NCBI GenBank assembly: GCA_036374795.1
Contig: DASUTC010000185.1
Span: forward strand, 1 to 35,371
DNA from: Herpetosiphonaceae bacterium
Lineage (GTDB): Bacteria; Chloroflexota; Chloroflexia; Chloroflexales; Kallotenuaceae
DNA: 35,371 nucleotides
Direction: 5' to 3'
Shown in pieces: positions 1 through 7,340 of the stretch. Both the position numbers and the translations under genes were made by a program. Position 1 is the stretch's first letter. Every line of letters begins with the position of its first letter. The notes beneath the pieces were generated by a model that was given only the letters and a program-made list of their open reading frames with translations, did not search any database and was not told where the DNA came from.

Positions 1-717
1 CACTTCCTTGAGAAAATCGCCTCCCACCAATGTGAACTGTGAACCCAGCGGCGTCTGAGCATAAATCGCTTTTGCCTCTTCTATTACTGATGGGCGCTCG
101 AAAAGGATGGCTTGGAAGGATGGGTTGCGCTCTGCCAATAATTGGAGGAAGTTGCCATATCCTCCGCCAACATCGACGAGCGATTGAAATCCGGAGAAGT
201 CATATGCTTCGATGATCGAGGGATTGATAATGGTGGAGAATTCGTTCATCCCCTTATTAAACAGGTTCAAATGCTCGGGATGCGCGTCGATGTATTCCCA
301 GACATTCATGCCATGGACGTGCCTCATTGCCGACTTTCCGGTTTTTATGGCGTAGGGGAGTTCGGACCAGAGTGACCATGACCAGTCTAAACCGAAGAAC
401 ACGATAAAATTCCGCAAACTGCCTGGATAATCTCGACAGAGATGCCAGGAAAGGTCTGTCATGCCGTACGTGCCCGGCTCTTGTTCTGTAAAAATCCCTA
501 GCGCAACCAATGCTCGCATAAGACGAGAGAGTGCAGGGCCATGGGTTTCTGTCGCCTCCGCAAGCTCTGCGAGTGTTTTGGGTCCATCCTTGAGTAAATC
601 AGCAATACCTAGTTCAGCCCCAACTTGGAGTACTCGTGTAGACCAGGCACTAGCCACTATGCCAAATAAGGCCTGACTTGCCTGTCCCTGCTCTGGGGCT
701 ATCTCTTGGTTTGTCAT
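1..717 (-). CDS. SAM-dependent O-methyltransferase (5' part, runs off the window)
   Basis: Only the first 239 codons are inside the window; the 3' end lies beyond base 1. I translated this frame by hand. Residues ~15-75 form a winged-helix dimerisation domain (ALFGIVASAWSTRVLQVGAE, then LAELAEATETHGPALSRLMR). The Rossmann fold then begins with the glycine-rich SAM loop LVDVGGGYGNFLQLLAE near residue 190. This order is that of the plant-type/CrtF/DmpM small-molecule O-methyltransferases, often found in pigment or natural-product pathways; the substrate cannot be told. Start ATG at 717 is preceded by AGGAGG at 7 bases. The gene uses more A/T-ending codons than its neighbours, which suggests a separate origin. 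The catalytic His region is outside the window. Confidence 0.85.
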   Translation of the reverse strand, partial: MTNQEIAPEQGQASQALFGIVASAWSTRVLQVGAELGIADLLKDGPKTLAELAEATETHGPALSRLMRALVALGIFTEQEPGTYGMTDLSWHLCRDYPGSLRNFIVFFGLDWSWSLWSELPYAIKTGKSAMRHVHGMNVWEYIDAHPEHLNLFNKGMNEFSTIINPSIIEAYDFSGFQSLVDVGGGYGNFLQLLAERNPSFQAILFERPSVIEEAKAIYAQTPLGSQFTLVGGDFLKEV

Positions 718-758
718 GATGCGCCCTCCTTTTAAAGGACATTACTTTCGATGCTATT

Positions 759-796
759 GGTTCAAAACCGCAGTTGAACTGCCGCAGAGTTCAACT
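759..796. promoter_or_regulatory. Candidate operator upstream of the methyltransferase
   Basis: Two odd-centred palindromes, AGTTGAACT (772-780) and AGTTCAACT (788-796), are separated by seven bases and are exact reverse complements of each other, so the whole block is also one large inverted repeat. Their centres are 16 bp apart. A looser GGTT-N3-AACC lies at 759-769. The block is between the methyltransferase start and a TATACT-like -10 on the minus strand near 805, where a repressor would be expected. No regulator gene is adjacent inside the window. Function is inferred. Confidence 0.4.
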
Positions 797-1058
797 ATGG
801 TAGAGTATAGTAACCCCTGGAAGAAAACACTTCCTCCAAATTGCTGTATTTTCGTGTTTTAGGAATTTTTCAGCGCGCCGAAACCAGCGCCAGGGGTTGA
901 GTTGCACCCCCGCGCGATCCGGCTGGAGAGCATAGCCCGATCTCAGTCCGCCAAAGCTTTAGCTGCGATATGCTTGATGGTATAGAGGAGCCAAAATGGC
1001 CCTGTACCCGTTCCTCAGTCGTCAGTTGCAAGCGCCAAAGCGGCTGGCAGGCCCCGTC

Positions 1059-1181
1059 ATTGACCACCAGCGTCGCCAGCGCATCGCCCGTTACGTCTTC
1101 GGCGACGATCACCAGCTCGCGCTTGCCGCTCGCGACCACCGCTTCGAGCAGCGGCACGATGTCCGCCACCGCGCGTACGAT
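1059..1181 (-). pseudogene. groL: groL (60-kDa chaperonin) remnant, ~41 residues
   Basis: An open frame (870-1226, minus) contains [20 protein letters not shown] followed by [18 protein letters not shown]. This matches the GroEL apical-domain segment typically read as 'LPVLEKV...[21 protein letters not shown]'. Similarity begins abruptly after a dozen unrelated residues and stops right after LVVN; the following residues ([10 protein letters not shown]...) are not GroEL. No equatorial domain or ATP-binding motif is present, so this cannot be a working chaperonin. It lies just past the stop of the ABC permease at 1239. I read it as a fragment of a lost groL copy. Whether the 118-aa frame is translated is unknown; I see no strong ribosome-binding site. 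Confidence 0.7.
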
Positions 1182-1238
1182 CGCATCCCCAGGAACAACC
1201 GAATCCAGTTGCTCGTGCCCGAACAACGCCGGGCAGCA

Positions 1239-2429
1239 TCAGGATTCGCGCAGGACACGCCACAGCGCGCGCGGCGTCAGCTTGGTGCCGGTGAGCAAGG
1301 TTGTACTGCGGAACAGCCGCGCCGCCAGCCAGAGCATTCCGGCAACCGCCAGCGCCAGCAGGCCGACGCTCAGCAGCAGTTGCCACAGCGAAATGCCGCC
1401 CAGGCCCAGCCGCAACATGATCGTGACGGGCGCAGTGATCGGGATCAGGCTCAGGGTGAGCGCCAGGGTGCCGCCCGGATTCTCGGTGATCGGCGTGCTG
1501 AACCACAGCGGCACGAGCACCGGCAGCAGCATAAATCCGCTGATCTGGCCGCTTTCCCGCGCAGTAGCGCCCACCGCGCCAAGCGCGGCCATCATCGCGC
1601 CAAACAGCAGGAAGCCCAGCACAAAGAAGAGGATCATCCAGATCCAGGCCCCCGGCACGACCGCGCCCAGGTCGAAGCGTTGGCTACGGCTCAGGCCGAA
1701 GCCCAGCCCGAGCCAGAAGCCAAGCTGAAGCAGGCTGAGCGCGCCGAGTCCCGCTACCTTGCCGGCCATGATCTGCCACGGCTGCACCGACGTTAGCACA
1801 ATCTCGATCGTGCGATTCTCCTTTTCTTCCGCTACCGCCTGGACCAGCCAGCCCGCGCCGTTGAGGATCGCAAAGGCCAGCACCCAGGCCAGCATAGAGG
1901 CCATGGCGGCGCTTGCCGCCCGCTGATCGTGATGCTGCGGCTGATCCACGAGCGTCACGCGCAGATCGGGCGGCTGTTGCAGGCGCAGCACCAGCAGCGG
2001 ATTGTCAGTCAGATTGACGCGCAGCAGCGCCTCGAACGCGGCTACCTGCGGCGCGTCAGGACCCATGATCGAGAGCTGGCGGCTGGTATGCAGAACCCGA
2101 CCAGACTGGCGGTAGTCCGGCGCGATCAGCATGTAGCTGTTGATCGTCCCGGCGCGCATCGCGGCTACCGCGTCGGCCTCGCGCTCGTAGGGAATCAGCA
2201 AAGGCTGGAGTTCGGGCGGAACCGTGTGGATCACACCAGCGAGATCGACCCAGCCCGCCGGGCTGATCGCCGTTGGTGCAGCGCTCGGCGTGTCCTGCCG
2301 CTCAAGCAGCGCCGTGCTCCAGAAGATCGCGCCAAGCACCAGCGGCATCAGCAGGGTCGCAAAGAAAAACGACGGGCGACGCAGCATCACACGCAGCTCA
2401 CGGAGCGCAATCAGCAGTACGGTACGCAT
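1239..2429 (-). CDS. ABC-2 type exporter permease B
   Basis: 396 aa membrane subunit of an ABC-2 (NatB/YhaP-like) exporter. A first membrane helix (FFFATLLMPLVLGAIFWSTA) is followed by a ~140-residue extracytoplasmic region. Five or six C-terminal helices begin around residue 180 (AMASMLAWVLAFAILNGAGW), with the cytoplasmic KENRTIEIVLTSVQPWQIMAGK turn that couples to the ATPase in this family. It is a paralogue of the preceding permease; the pair probably forms a heterodimer with the ATPase encoded at 3638-4582. ATG at 2429 follows GAGGTG by two to four bases and lies nine bases after the upstream stop, so translation is likely coupled. Substrate unknown (ions, peptides or drugs in relatives). 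Confidence 0.88.
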   Translation of the reverse strand: MRTVLLIALRELRVMLRRPSFFFATLLMPLVLGAIFWSTALLERQDTPSAAPTAISPAGWVDLAGVIHTVPPELQPLLIPYEREADAVAAMRAGTINSYMLIAPDYRQSGRVLHTSRQLSIMGPDAPQVAAFEALLRVNLTDNPLLVLRLQQPPDLRVTLVDQPQHHDQRAASAAMASMLAWVLAFAILNGAGWLVQAVAEEKENRTIEIVLTSVQPWQIMAGKVAGLGALSLLQLGFWLGLGFGLSRSQRFDLGAVVPGAWIWMILFFVLGFLLFGAMMAALGAVGATARESGQISGFMLLPVLVPLWFSTPITENPGGTLALTLSLIPITAPVTIMLRLGLGGISLWQLLLSVGLLALAVAGMLWLAARLFRSTTLLTGTKLTPRALWRVLRES

Positions 2430-2438
2430 ATCACCTCG

Positions 2439-3635
2439 CTATCCGCCGTGCGGCGCTGCCCATAGCTCGCGCAGCCGCAAGCGCTGCCCGTAGCGCAGCA
2501 TGCCGCGACGCAGCACGCGCGCCGAGAGCATCATCGCGCCCATCGTGGCGAGCGCCAGCAGCAGGACGCTGATGACAAGCTGCCAGGCCGGAACATCGGC
2601 CAGCGGCAGGCGCAGCAGCATCGCGATCGGCGCGCTAAAGGGGATCAGGCTGAAGATCGTCGCGAGCGGGCCGTTGGGATGCTCCAGAATTGTCACCAGC
2701 AGCACGAACGGAGCCGCCGCCAGCAAGCTGATCGGCGCTGCGAGCAGCTGCGCCTCCTGCGTGGTAGGCGCGGCGGCACCCACCATGATGTAGCAGGCCG
2801 CGATCAGCAGGTAGCCGAGCAGGTAGTAGAGCAGGGCCAGACCGACGATCAGCCAGGGGATGCGCGCGCCTGCGATCCATGCGGGCACGCCCAGCACGAC
2901 GAGCGCGGCAAGGCCCAGGCCGACCCAGATCCCAATCTGTGTCAGGCTCACCGCGCTCACGCCCAGGATTTTGCCGGTCATCATCTGCTCCGGCGTGGCC
3001 GATGTCGCCAGCAGCTCCATGACCCGATCTTCTTTTTCTTCGGTCAGCGCCTGCAACAGATGCCCGCTGGTAGTAAACGCGGTGATGGTAAACAGCAGCG
3101 CAAAGCTATAGGGCAGCAGGAACAGCAGAAACCTATCGTCCATACCATACGTGCGCTGCCCATCCAGCGTCCGCACCACCCAGTCCGCCGGTTGATCCAG
3201 GCGCGCGCGCTGCTCCGGCGGCGCCTGCCCGATCAATCCATGCCGCAGCACCGCCCGCAGCTCGTCCGCCGCGTCGTCGCTCAGCGACCGCCAACTGACG
3301 ACCTGCGCCTGGCCGGTCGCAAGGTAGGCTGGCGGCACGAGCATGTAGGCGTCGATCGCATGAGCATCCAGCGCCCGTCGGGCCGCGGCTTCGTCGGCAA
3401 ACTGCGCGAGCGGGATCGCATCACGCAGATTAAGATCGGCAAGGTTGACCGTACCGACCAGCCCGCTGCGATCGACCAGGCCCAGGCGCTGCTCGTTCTG
3501 GCTCCGTGTCACCAGCTCGATCGCCGTGATAAAGCCGACGATCAGCAGCGGCAGGCCGAGCGTGGTCAGCAGGAATGCCCGGCGCCGGACGTGGCGCGCG
3601 TACTCGTAGCGCAGGATCACGCCGATCGTCCGCAT
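2439..3635 (-). CDS. ABC-2 type exporter permease A
   Basis: 398 aa. The open frame extends further upstream, but the real start is the ATG at 3635 (MRTIGVILRYEYARHV), placed after AGGAGG and two bases beyond the ATPase stop; the upstream extension only shadows the ATPase. The layout equals that of permease B: one N-terminal helix (FLLTTLGLPLLIVGFITAIE), a large outer domain, then five or six helices. The coupling stretch is EEKEDRVMELLATSATPEQM, similar to the same position in permease B. The two proteins therefore arose by duplication. With the ATPase they form a complete efflux ABC transporter of the NatAB type. The substrate is not predictable. Confidence 0.9.
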   Translation of the reverse strand: MRTIGVILRYEYARHVRRRAFLLTTLGLPLLIVGFITAIELVTRSQNEQRLGLVDRSGLVGTVNLADLNLRDAIPLAQFADEAAARRALDAHAIDAYMLVPPAYLATGQAQVVSWRSLSDDAADELRAVLRHGLIGQAPPEQRARLDQPADWVVRTLDGQRTYGMDDRFLLFLLPYSFALLFTITAFTTSGHLLQALTEEKEDRVMELLATSATPEQMMTGKILGVSAVSLTQIGIWVGLGLAALVVLGVPAWIAGARIPWLIVGLALLYYLLGYLLIAACYIMVGAAAPTTQEAQLLAAPISLLAAAPFVLLVTILEHPNGPLATIFSLIPFSAPIAMLLRLPLADVPAWQLVISVLLLALATMGAMMLSARVLRRGMLRYGQRLRLRELWAAPHGG

Positions 3636-3637
3636 GG

Positions 3638-4582
3638 CTACACCTCCTGAAGCTCCGGCTTCGGCGCGGCATGTCGGACCACGCGCTGCTGGCCTTCGAC
3701 CACCGCGATAAAGATGTCGTCGAGCGAGGGCGTGGCGATCTCGAAGCGCTCGATCAGCAGGTCGCGCCGACTTGCCAGCGCGCGCAGCACCGCCTGCGTC
3801 GTCGTCTGCTCGTCCAGCCACAGCTCCACCGCGCCATCCACCTGCGCGACACGCTCCACGCCCGGCAGATCGGCGAAGTCGCCCGTGCCCTGCACCACAA
3901 CTGCGTGCGGTGCCCACGTGCGGCGGATCGTATCCAGGGCATCGTAGAGCACCACACGCCCGCGATCGATCATGCACAGGCGCTCGCACAGCTCTTCCAC
4001 CCGATCCATCTGGTGCGTCGACATGATAATCGCCGCGCCGCGATCACGTGCCGCGCGCAGGAGATCCTTGACCAGCCGCGTGTTGAGCGGGTCGAGGCCA
4101 TAGAACGGCTCGTCGACGATGATCAGATCGGGCTCGTGCAGCAGCGCGACGCCAAGCTGCACTTTCTGCTGCATGCCCTTGGACAGCTCCTTGACCTTTT
4201 TGGGAGCAACATCGGCCAGGCTCACCTGCTCCAGATAGCGCAAGGCCCGTCCGCGCGCCTCTTTACGGCTCAAGCCTTTGAGCATCGCCAGATAGACCAG
4301 ACAGTCGAGGACGCTGACGTTTTTGTAGAGGCCGCGCTCTTCGGGCAAGTAGCCGATCCGCCGCTTGCTCGCGTCGCTCAGCGGCGCGCCAAACACACCG
4401 ATCGTGCCCTGGTCCGGCTTGAAAATATCCAGAATCAGGCGGATCATGGTGGTCTTGCCCGCGCCGTTGGGGCCGAGCAGGCCAAAGATCTCGCCGCCGC
4501 GCACCTCGAACGTCACATCATCGACGGCGCGAGTCGTGGCGAAGTGTTTGGACACATGGTGAATCGTGACAACGGCTGCCAT
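3638..4582 (-). CDS. ABC-2 exporter ATP-binding protein (NatA-like)
   Basis: 314 aa nucleotide-binding subunit that powers the two following permeases. Walker A GPNGAGKT is at 37-44, the ABC signature LSKGMQQK at 133-140 (the LSKGM variant usual in NatA/ABC-2 proteins), Walker B LIIVDE at 153-158 with catalytic Glu158, and the switch histidine at 190 (STHQ). Residues ~225-314 match the C-terminal DUF4162-type extension of this subfamily. ATG at 4582 is preceded by AAAGGGGG. The stop at 3638 is two bases from the permease A start. The membrane protein ending at 4640 is 57 bases upstream and may belong to the same transcript. Confidence 0.93.
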   Translation of the reverse strand: MAAVVTIHHVSKHFATTRAVDDVTFEVRGGEIFGLLGPNGAGKTTMIRLILDIFKPDQGTIGVFGAPLSDASKRRIGYLPEERGLYKNVSVLDCLVYLAMLKGLSRKEARGRALRYLEQVSLADVAPKKVKELSKGMQQKVQLGVALLHEPDLIIVDEPFYGLDPLNTRLVKDLLRAARDRGAAIIMSTHQMDRVEELCERLCMIDRGRVVLYDALDTIRRTWAPHAVVVQGTGDFADLPGVERVAQVDGAVELWLDEQTTTQAVLRALASRRDLLIERFEIATPSLDDIFIAVVEGQQRVVRHAAPKPELQEV

Positions 4583-4639
4583 ACGGCCCCCTTTCGTGAA
4601 AAGGCCCAGCTTGCACGACGTGGTTTGCGCCTGCCCGGA

Positions 4640-5092
4640 TCAATGCTGCGGAACCAGAGGTGCGGGCCGCGCGACGGCACCGGCGGCGAGAAAGCCCGCT
4701 CCCGCTAGCAGGAATGGCACACCCATGATGATCGCTCCTTGGACCTTGAAGCCGATCTCGCCCTGCATCATGCCGAAAAACGTCGCGCCGAGCACCACGC
4801 CAGGCACCATCAGCGTAACGCCGCCAGCGACGGGACGATGCCATGCCTGCGATGCGAGGATCACGATCGGGATGATTGGGAGCAGATGGAACACGCCGCC
4901 GGGCACGTCAGCCGCCAGCTCGCCGATGCCGAACAGCAGCGAGAACGCAATCAGCGCCACGAGCGGCAGGAGCGCCGCGACCATGATCCAGCGCGCGTAC
5001 GGATGCGCCCGCACCAAGTCATCGCGGCCCTCTCGAAGCATGTAGAATCCCAGACCCACGATCGCCAGCAGCGGAAATAGCATGAGTAACAT
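4640..5092 (-). CDS. Small polytopic membrane protein of unknown function
   Basis: 150 aa with about five hydrophobic helices: MLFPLLAIVGLGFYML at the start, VAALLPLVALIAFSLLFGIG, HLLPIIPIVILAS, TLMVPGVVLGATFFGMM, and IMGVPFLLAGAGFLAAGAVA at the end. I do not recognise the family. The open frame continues upstream into the ferredoxin gene but that part is a shadow. Two ATGs are possible, at 5092 and 5083; GGAGGGAGG lies just before, giving good spacing to either. It is between the ferredoxin and the ABC exporter on the same strand, so co-transcription with either is possible. A role as an accessory subunit of the exporter is only a guess. Confidence 0.75.
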   Translation of the reverse strand: MLLMLFPLLAIVGLGFYMLREGRDDLVRAHPYARWIMVAALLPLVALIAFSLLFGIGELAADVPGGVFHLLPIIPIVILASQAWHRPVAGGVTLMVPGVVLGATFFGMMQGEIGFKVQGAIIMGVPFLLAGAGFLAAGAVARPAPLVPQH

Positions 5093-5171
5093 ACCTCCCT
5101 CCGTGGAAGAAGTTACGAGCAACAGTGGCGGCGCGTCTGCCGGACACATCCAACGCGCCAGCGCCGCAAGC

Positions 5172-5405
5172 TCAGCCGAAGAAAGCGGCGTTCTTGGCGA
5201 TATAGCTCTGCCACTGTTCGGGAACGGCATCCTCGGCAAAGATCGCCGAAACAGGACATTCGGGCTCGCACGCGCCGCAATCGATGCACTCGTCAGGGCT
5301 GATGTAGTACTGATCGTCACCCTCGTAGATGCAATCGACGGGGCAGACCTTGACGCACGACGTATCCTTGACGCCGATGCACGGCTCACAAATCACGTAG
5401 GGCAT
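5172..5405 (-). CDS. fdxA: 7Fe ferredoxin ([3Fe-4S][4Fe-4S])
   Basis: 77 aa low-potential electron carrier. Numbering from the ATG at 5405, Cys9, Cys17 and Cys50 fit the [3Fe-4S] ligands and Cys21, Cys40, Cys43 and Cys46 the [4Fe-4S] ligands. This is the pattern of Azotobacter FdI and Thermus ferredoxin shifted by one residue. The motifs ICEPCIGVKDTSCVKVCPVD and ECIDCGACEPECPVSAI are clear, and the tail VPEQWQSYIAKNAAFF is typical of the Thermus-like group. AAAGGAG lies nine bases before ATG 5405; a GTG one codon earlier is less likely. Usual partners are oxidoreductases or P450s; none is adjacent. It probably works as a general soluble carrier. Confidence 0.95.
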   Translation of the reverse strand: MPYVICEPCIGVKDTSCVKVCPVDCIYEGDDQYYISPDECIDCGACEPECPVSAIFAEDAVPEQWQSYIAKNAAFFG

Positions 5406-5438
5406 CACACACGCTCCTTTGCCTTTAGGGTAGCGCAG

Positions 5439-6176
5439 CTACTTCAACGTGTACGTTACCTGCACCTGCCGCACGATCGACTGTTCGCCCGGCTGGATCG
5501 GCGCGCCAGCTCCCGTCGCCGTGGCTTTGGCCTCGTACACCATCGGCGATACGCCACTGACGATCTCGCTGATCGTCAGCATTTGGTCAAGCTGCGCGCC
5601 GCTGGCCTGCGCCATCGCCTCGGCGCGGGCGCGCGCGTCCGCAATCGCCTTGTCACGGGCCGCCGCCTCTAGCGTCGCAGGCTCGGCGATCGTGAAGCTC
5701 ATGCCGGCCATATAGTTCGCGCCCGCGTCGATTACCTGCTCAAGCAGATCGCCCGCCTGCGCCACGTTGCGGATCGTCACCGCGACGCTATTGCTGGCCT
5801 GGTAGCCCGTCACGCCGCCCTCAGGACCACGCTCGCTGTAGCGCGGCCAGATGCTCAGGTTGCTGGTCTGGATGTCCTTGTCTTCAATACCCAGCTCCTT
5901 CAGCTTGGCGATCACAGCCTGCATCTTTGCATTGTTATCGGCGAGCGCCTGCTTGGCCGTGGTCGCGTCGGTTTGCACGCCGAACTGCACGATCGCGGTG
6001 TCGGGCGTGGCCTTGACCTCGCCTGTGCCCACCACGGTGAGCTGGCGGATCGCCGCGCTCGTCTGCGCTGCTTGAATCGCCTGGGGCCGGATCAAGACCG
6101 CGCCGATCGCGCCCGCTGCCAGCGCGAGGGCAGCAATGGCGACGACGGCAACAAGCATCGGAAATCGATTCAGCAT
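5439..6176 (-). CDS. SIMPL (DUF541) domain protein, secreted or membrane-anchored
   Basis: 245 aa. An uncleaved signal-anchor or signal peptide occupies residues 1-38 (FPMLVAVVAIAALALAAGAI). The SIMPL/DUF541 domain follows from ~44 (LTVVGTGEVKATPDTAIVQF) to the end, including the conserved YQASNSVAVTIRNV stretch and the DARARAEAMAQASG helix before the last strands. Proteins of this family (BP26/OMP28, YggE) are envelope proteins linked to stress tolerance and channel-like oligomers. The biochemical role is not established. ATG at 6176 has AAGGAGG seven bases upstream. The stop is 33 bases before the ferredoxin start on the same strand, though the two have no known functional link. Confidence 0.92.
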   Translation of the reverse strand: MLNRFPMLVAVVAIAALALAAGAIGAVLIRPQAIQAAQTSAAIRQLTVVGTGEVKATPDTAIVQFGVQTDATTAKQALADNNAKMQAVIAKLKELGIEDKDIQTSNLSIWPRYSERGPEGGVTGYQASNSVAVTIRNVAQAGDLLEQVIDAGANYMAGMSFTIAEPATLEAAARDKAIADARARAEAMAQASGAQLDQMLTISEIVSGVSPMVYEAKATATGAGAPIQPGEQSIVRQVQVTYTLK

Positions 6177-6342
6177 GACATACCTCCTTGCTCCACGCAG
6201 CCTCAGATAGACCAGTGCGCAACTGCATGGATCTACTCCTAGACTACGCCCTGCCCGGCTCGGCGCCAGAACAGTCCGTCCACGCGCCGTGAAGATCGCT
6301 GCACGATGTGGACAGACGGCGAGAGGCGCGAGGCTGTGATGC
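6177..6342. other. Intergenic stretch upstream of the SIMPL gene
   Basis: No coding frame. It should hold the promoter of the SIMPL gene, but I cannot point to a convincing -35/-10 pair. The ten bases TCCTAGACTA at 6237-6246 recur at 7006-7015, on the other side of the pncB remnant. Confidence 0.4.
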
Positions 6343-6870
6343 CTACCGCATCTGGTGCAGCGCCGAATCGATCAGCTTCAGCCGCAGATCCCACAAGCGC
6401 TGCGTGAGCGAAACATGATAGATGTGCGGATTGATCAAGCGCTGCACGCCCGCATCCAGCCGCCAGAGATGCTTGTGAGCGGGCGTGGGCGTCTTCTGCG
6501 GCAACTCCGAGACTTTGAGCACGGGACGGCCCCGGCCAACCGCTGCGATGCGTGCCGCCTTGGTGGCGATGAGCGTCTGGTAGTTGAGATGATTGAGCAG
6601 CGGCGTTTCAAGGATCTGCGCCATCGCCAGCGGCCCCTGCACAACAGTCAGCGGCTCGTTCGGATGCACCGCCCGGCCTTCGGGATGGCGCGCAGGCTCA
6701 GGGCCTCGAAACGTCCATGCAAGCGCAGCCAATCGCGAAAATCGTCGGCAAAAACGGGCGTGCCGGATCGTCCGCGCTGGCCGCGCAGGTAGGCGATGTC
6801 AGCGTCTCGAAAGCGGGCGCGCCGCATCCAGATGCCCTCGGCAATTTGTTGCTCGCCTAGCCGCATACGC
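6343..6870 (-). pseudogene. pncB: Nicotinate phosphoribosyltransferase remnant (frameshift plus large internal deletion)
   Basis: Three pieces of one family are stacked in order on the minus strand. First, in one frame (~6860-6684), [10 protein letters not shown]...[10 protein letters not shown]...LSLRAIP. Then, in another frame (~6684-6540), [20 protein letters not shown] followed by [25 protein letters not shown], the hallmark NAPRTase segment. Finally, directly joined, the family's C-terminal [13 protein letters not shown]...HLWRLDAG to a stop at 6343. One base missing near 6679-6684 (ATCCCGAAGG where ATCCCGGAAGG would restore RAIPEGR) explains the first break. The jump from KAARI to PVLKVS removes most of the catalytic barrel. 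The N-terminal ~60 residues are also absent. It cannot make the enzyme, which converts nicotinate and PRPP to NaMN. The extent given is approximate. Confidence 0.8.
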
Positions 6871-7113
6871 ACCCCCACGTCATGGACTCCCCTCACTATA
6901 GGACACCGGACCATCACGCGGCATGGAGAACAGGTCGCGTACCGTTGCGCTTTATTCACGCGGCACACGCGGAATCACAACGCAGCTTCCGGGGTCAAGG
7001 GTCTATCCTAGACTAGAGCATCGTCGCATGATTGCGACGGGCTCCGCGTGAATCTGCCCGCCCAGGAGTCCATCGAGCGTGGGGCGGCGATCGGTTGCGA
7101 GCAGAGGCGTGCC

Positions 7114-7338
7114 ATGCACATCGAACTGAAGATCGATCGCGGCATCTACCTGGCCGATGATCAAACCCGAACGTATCGCTACATTGGCCCGAATGCCGCC
7201 TGGAAGCAGCTCAGTGCCTCAGAGAACGAGGCCAACGAGCGCGCCATCGAAGGTTATCGGCGCGTCTTGCGCAGCGGAAAGACCAGGACATATCGGCGCG
7301 CGGAGCATCCGCGAGCGGGTACGCAGCGCAGGAGTTGA
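7114..7338 (+). CDS. Hypothetical protein, coupled to PRPP synthetase
   Basis: 74 aa if translation starts at the ATG at 7114, which has AGAGG a few bases ahead. A GTG at 7048 would add 22 residues but has no better signal. The N-terminal half (MHIELKIDRGIYLADDQTRT, YRYIGPNAAWKQLSASENE) looks like a folded small domain; the C-terminus is very basic (RVLRSGKTRTYRRAEHPRAG). I do not recognise the family. The TGA at 7336-7338 is two bases from the prs ATG, and its last codons contain the prs ribosome-binding site GGAG, so the two are probably translated together. It may instead be an unimportant open leader frame. Confidence 0.5.
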   Translation: MHIELKIDRGIYLADDQTRTYRYIGPNAAWKQLSASENEANERAIEGYRRVLRSGKTRTYRRAEHPRAGTQRRS

Positions 7339-7340
7339 GC

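Noticed and set aside
870-1226. 118-aa frame as an intact gene
   Set aside because: Only a central 41-residue block matches GroEL and the ends look random, with no good ribosome-binding site; annotated as a remnant instead.
2679-3650. Long plus-strand open frame opposite the ABC permease
   Set aside because: Composition is Gln/Arg/His-rich with no domain, and it mirrors permease A codons; a G+C-driven antisense shadow. The same holds for the long plus-strand frames over 23143-24234, 27942-29021 and 30989-32380.
4640-5389. 249-aa reading of the small membrane protein
   Set aside because: The first ~99 codons overlap the ferredoxin gene in another frame and have shadow-like Ser/Arg/Ala composition; the real start is at 5092 or 5083.
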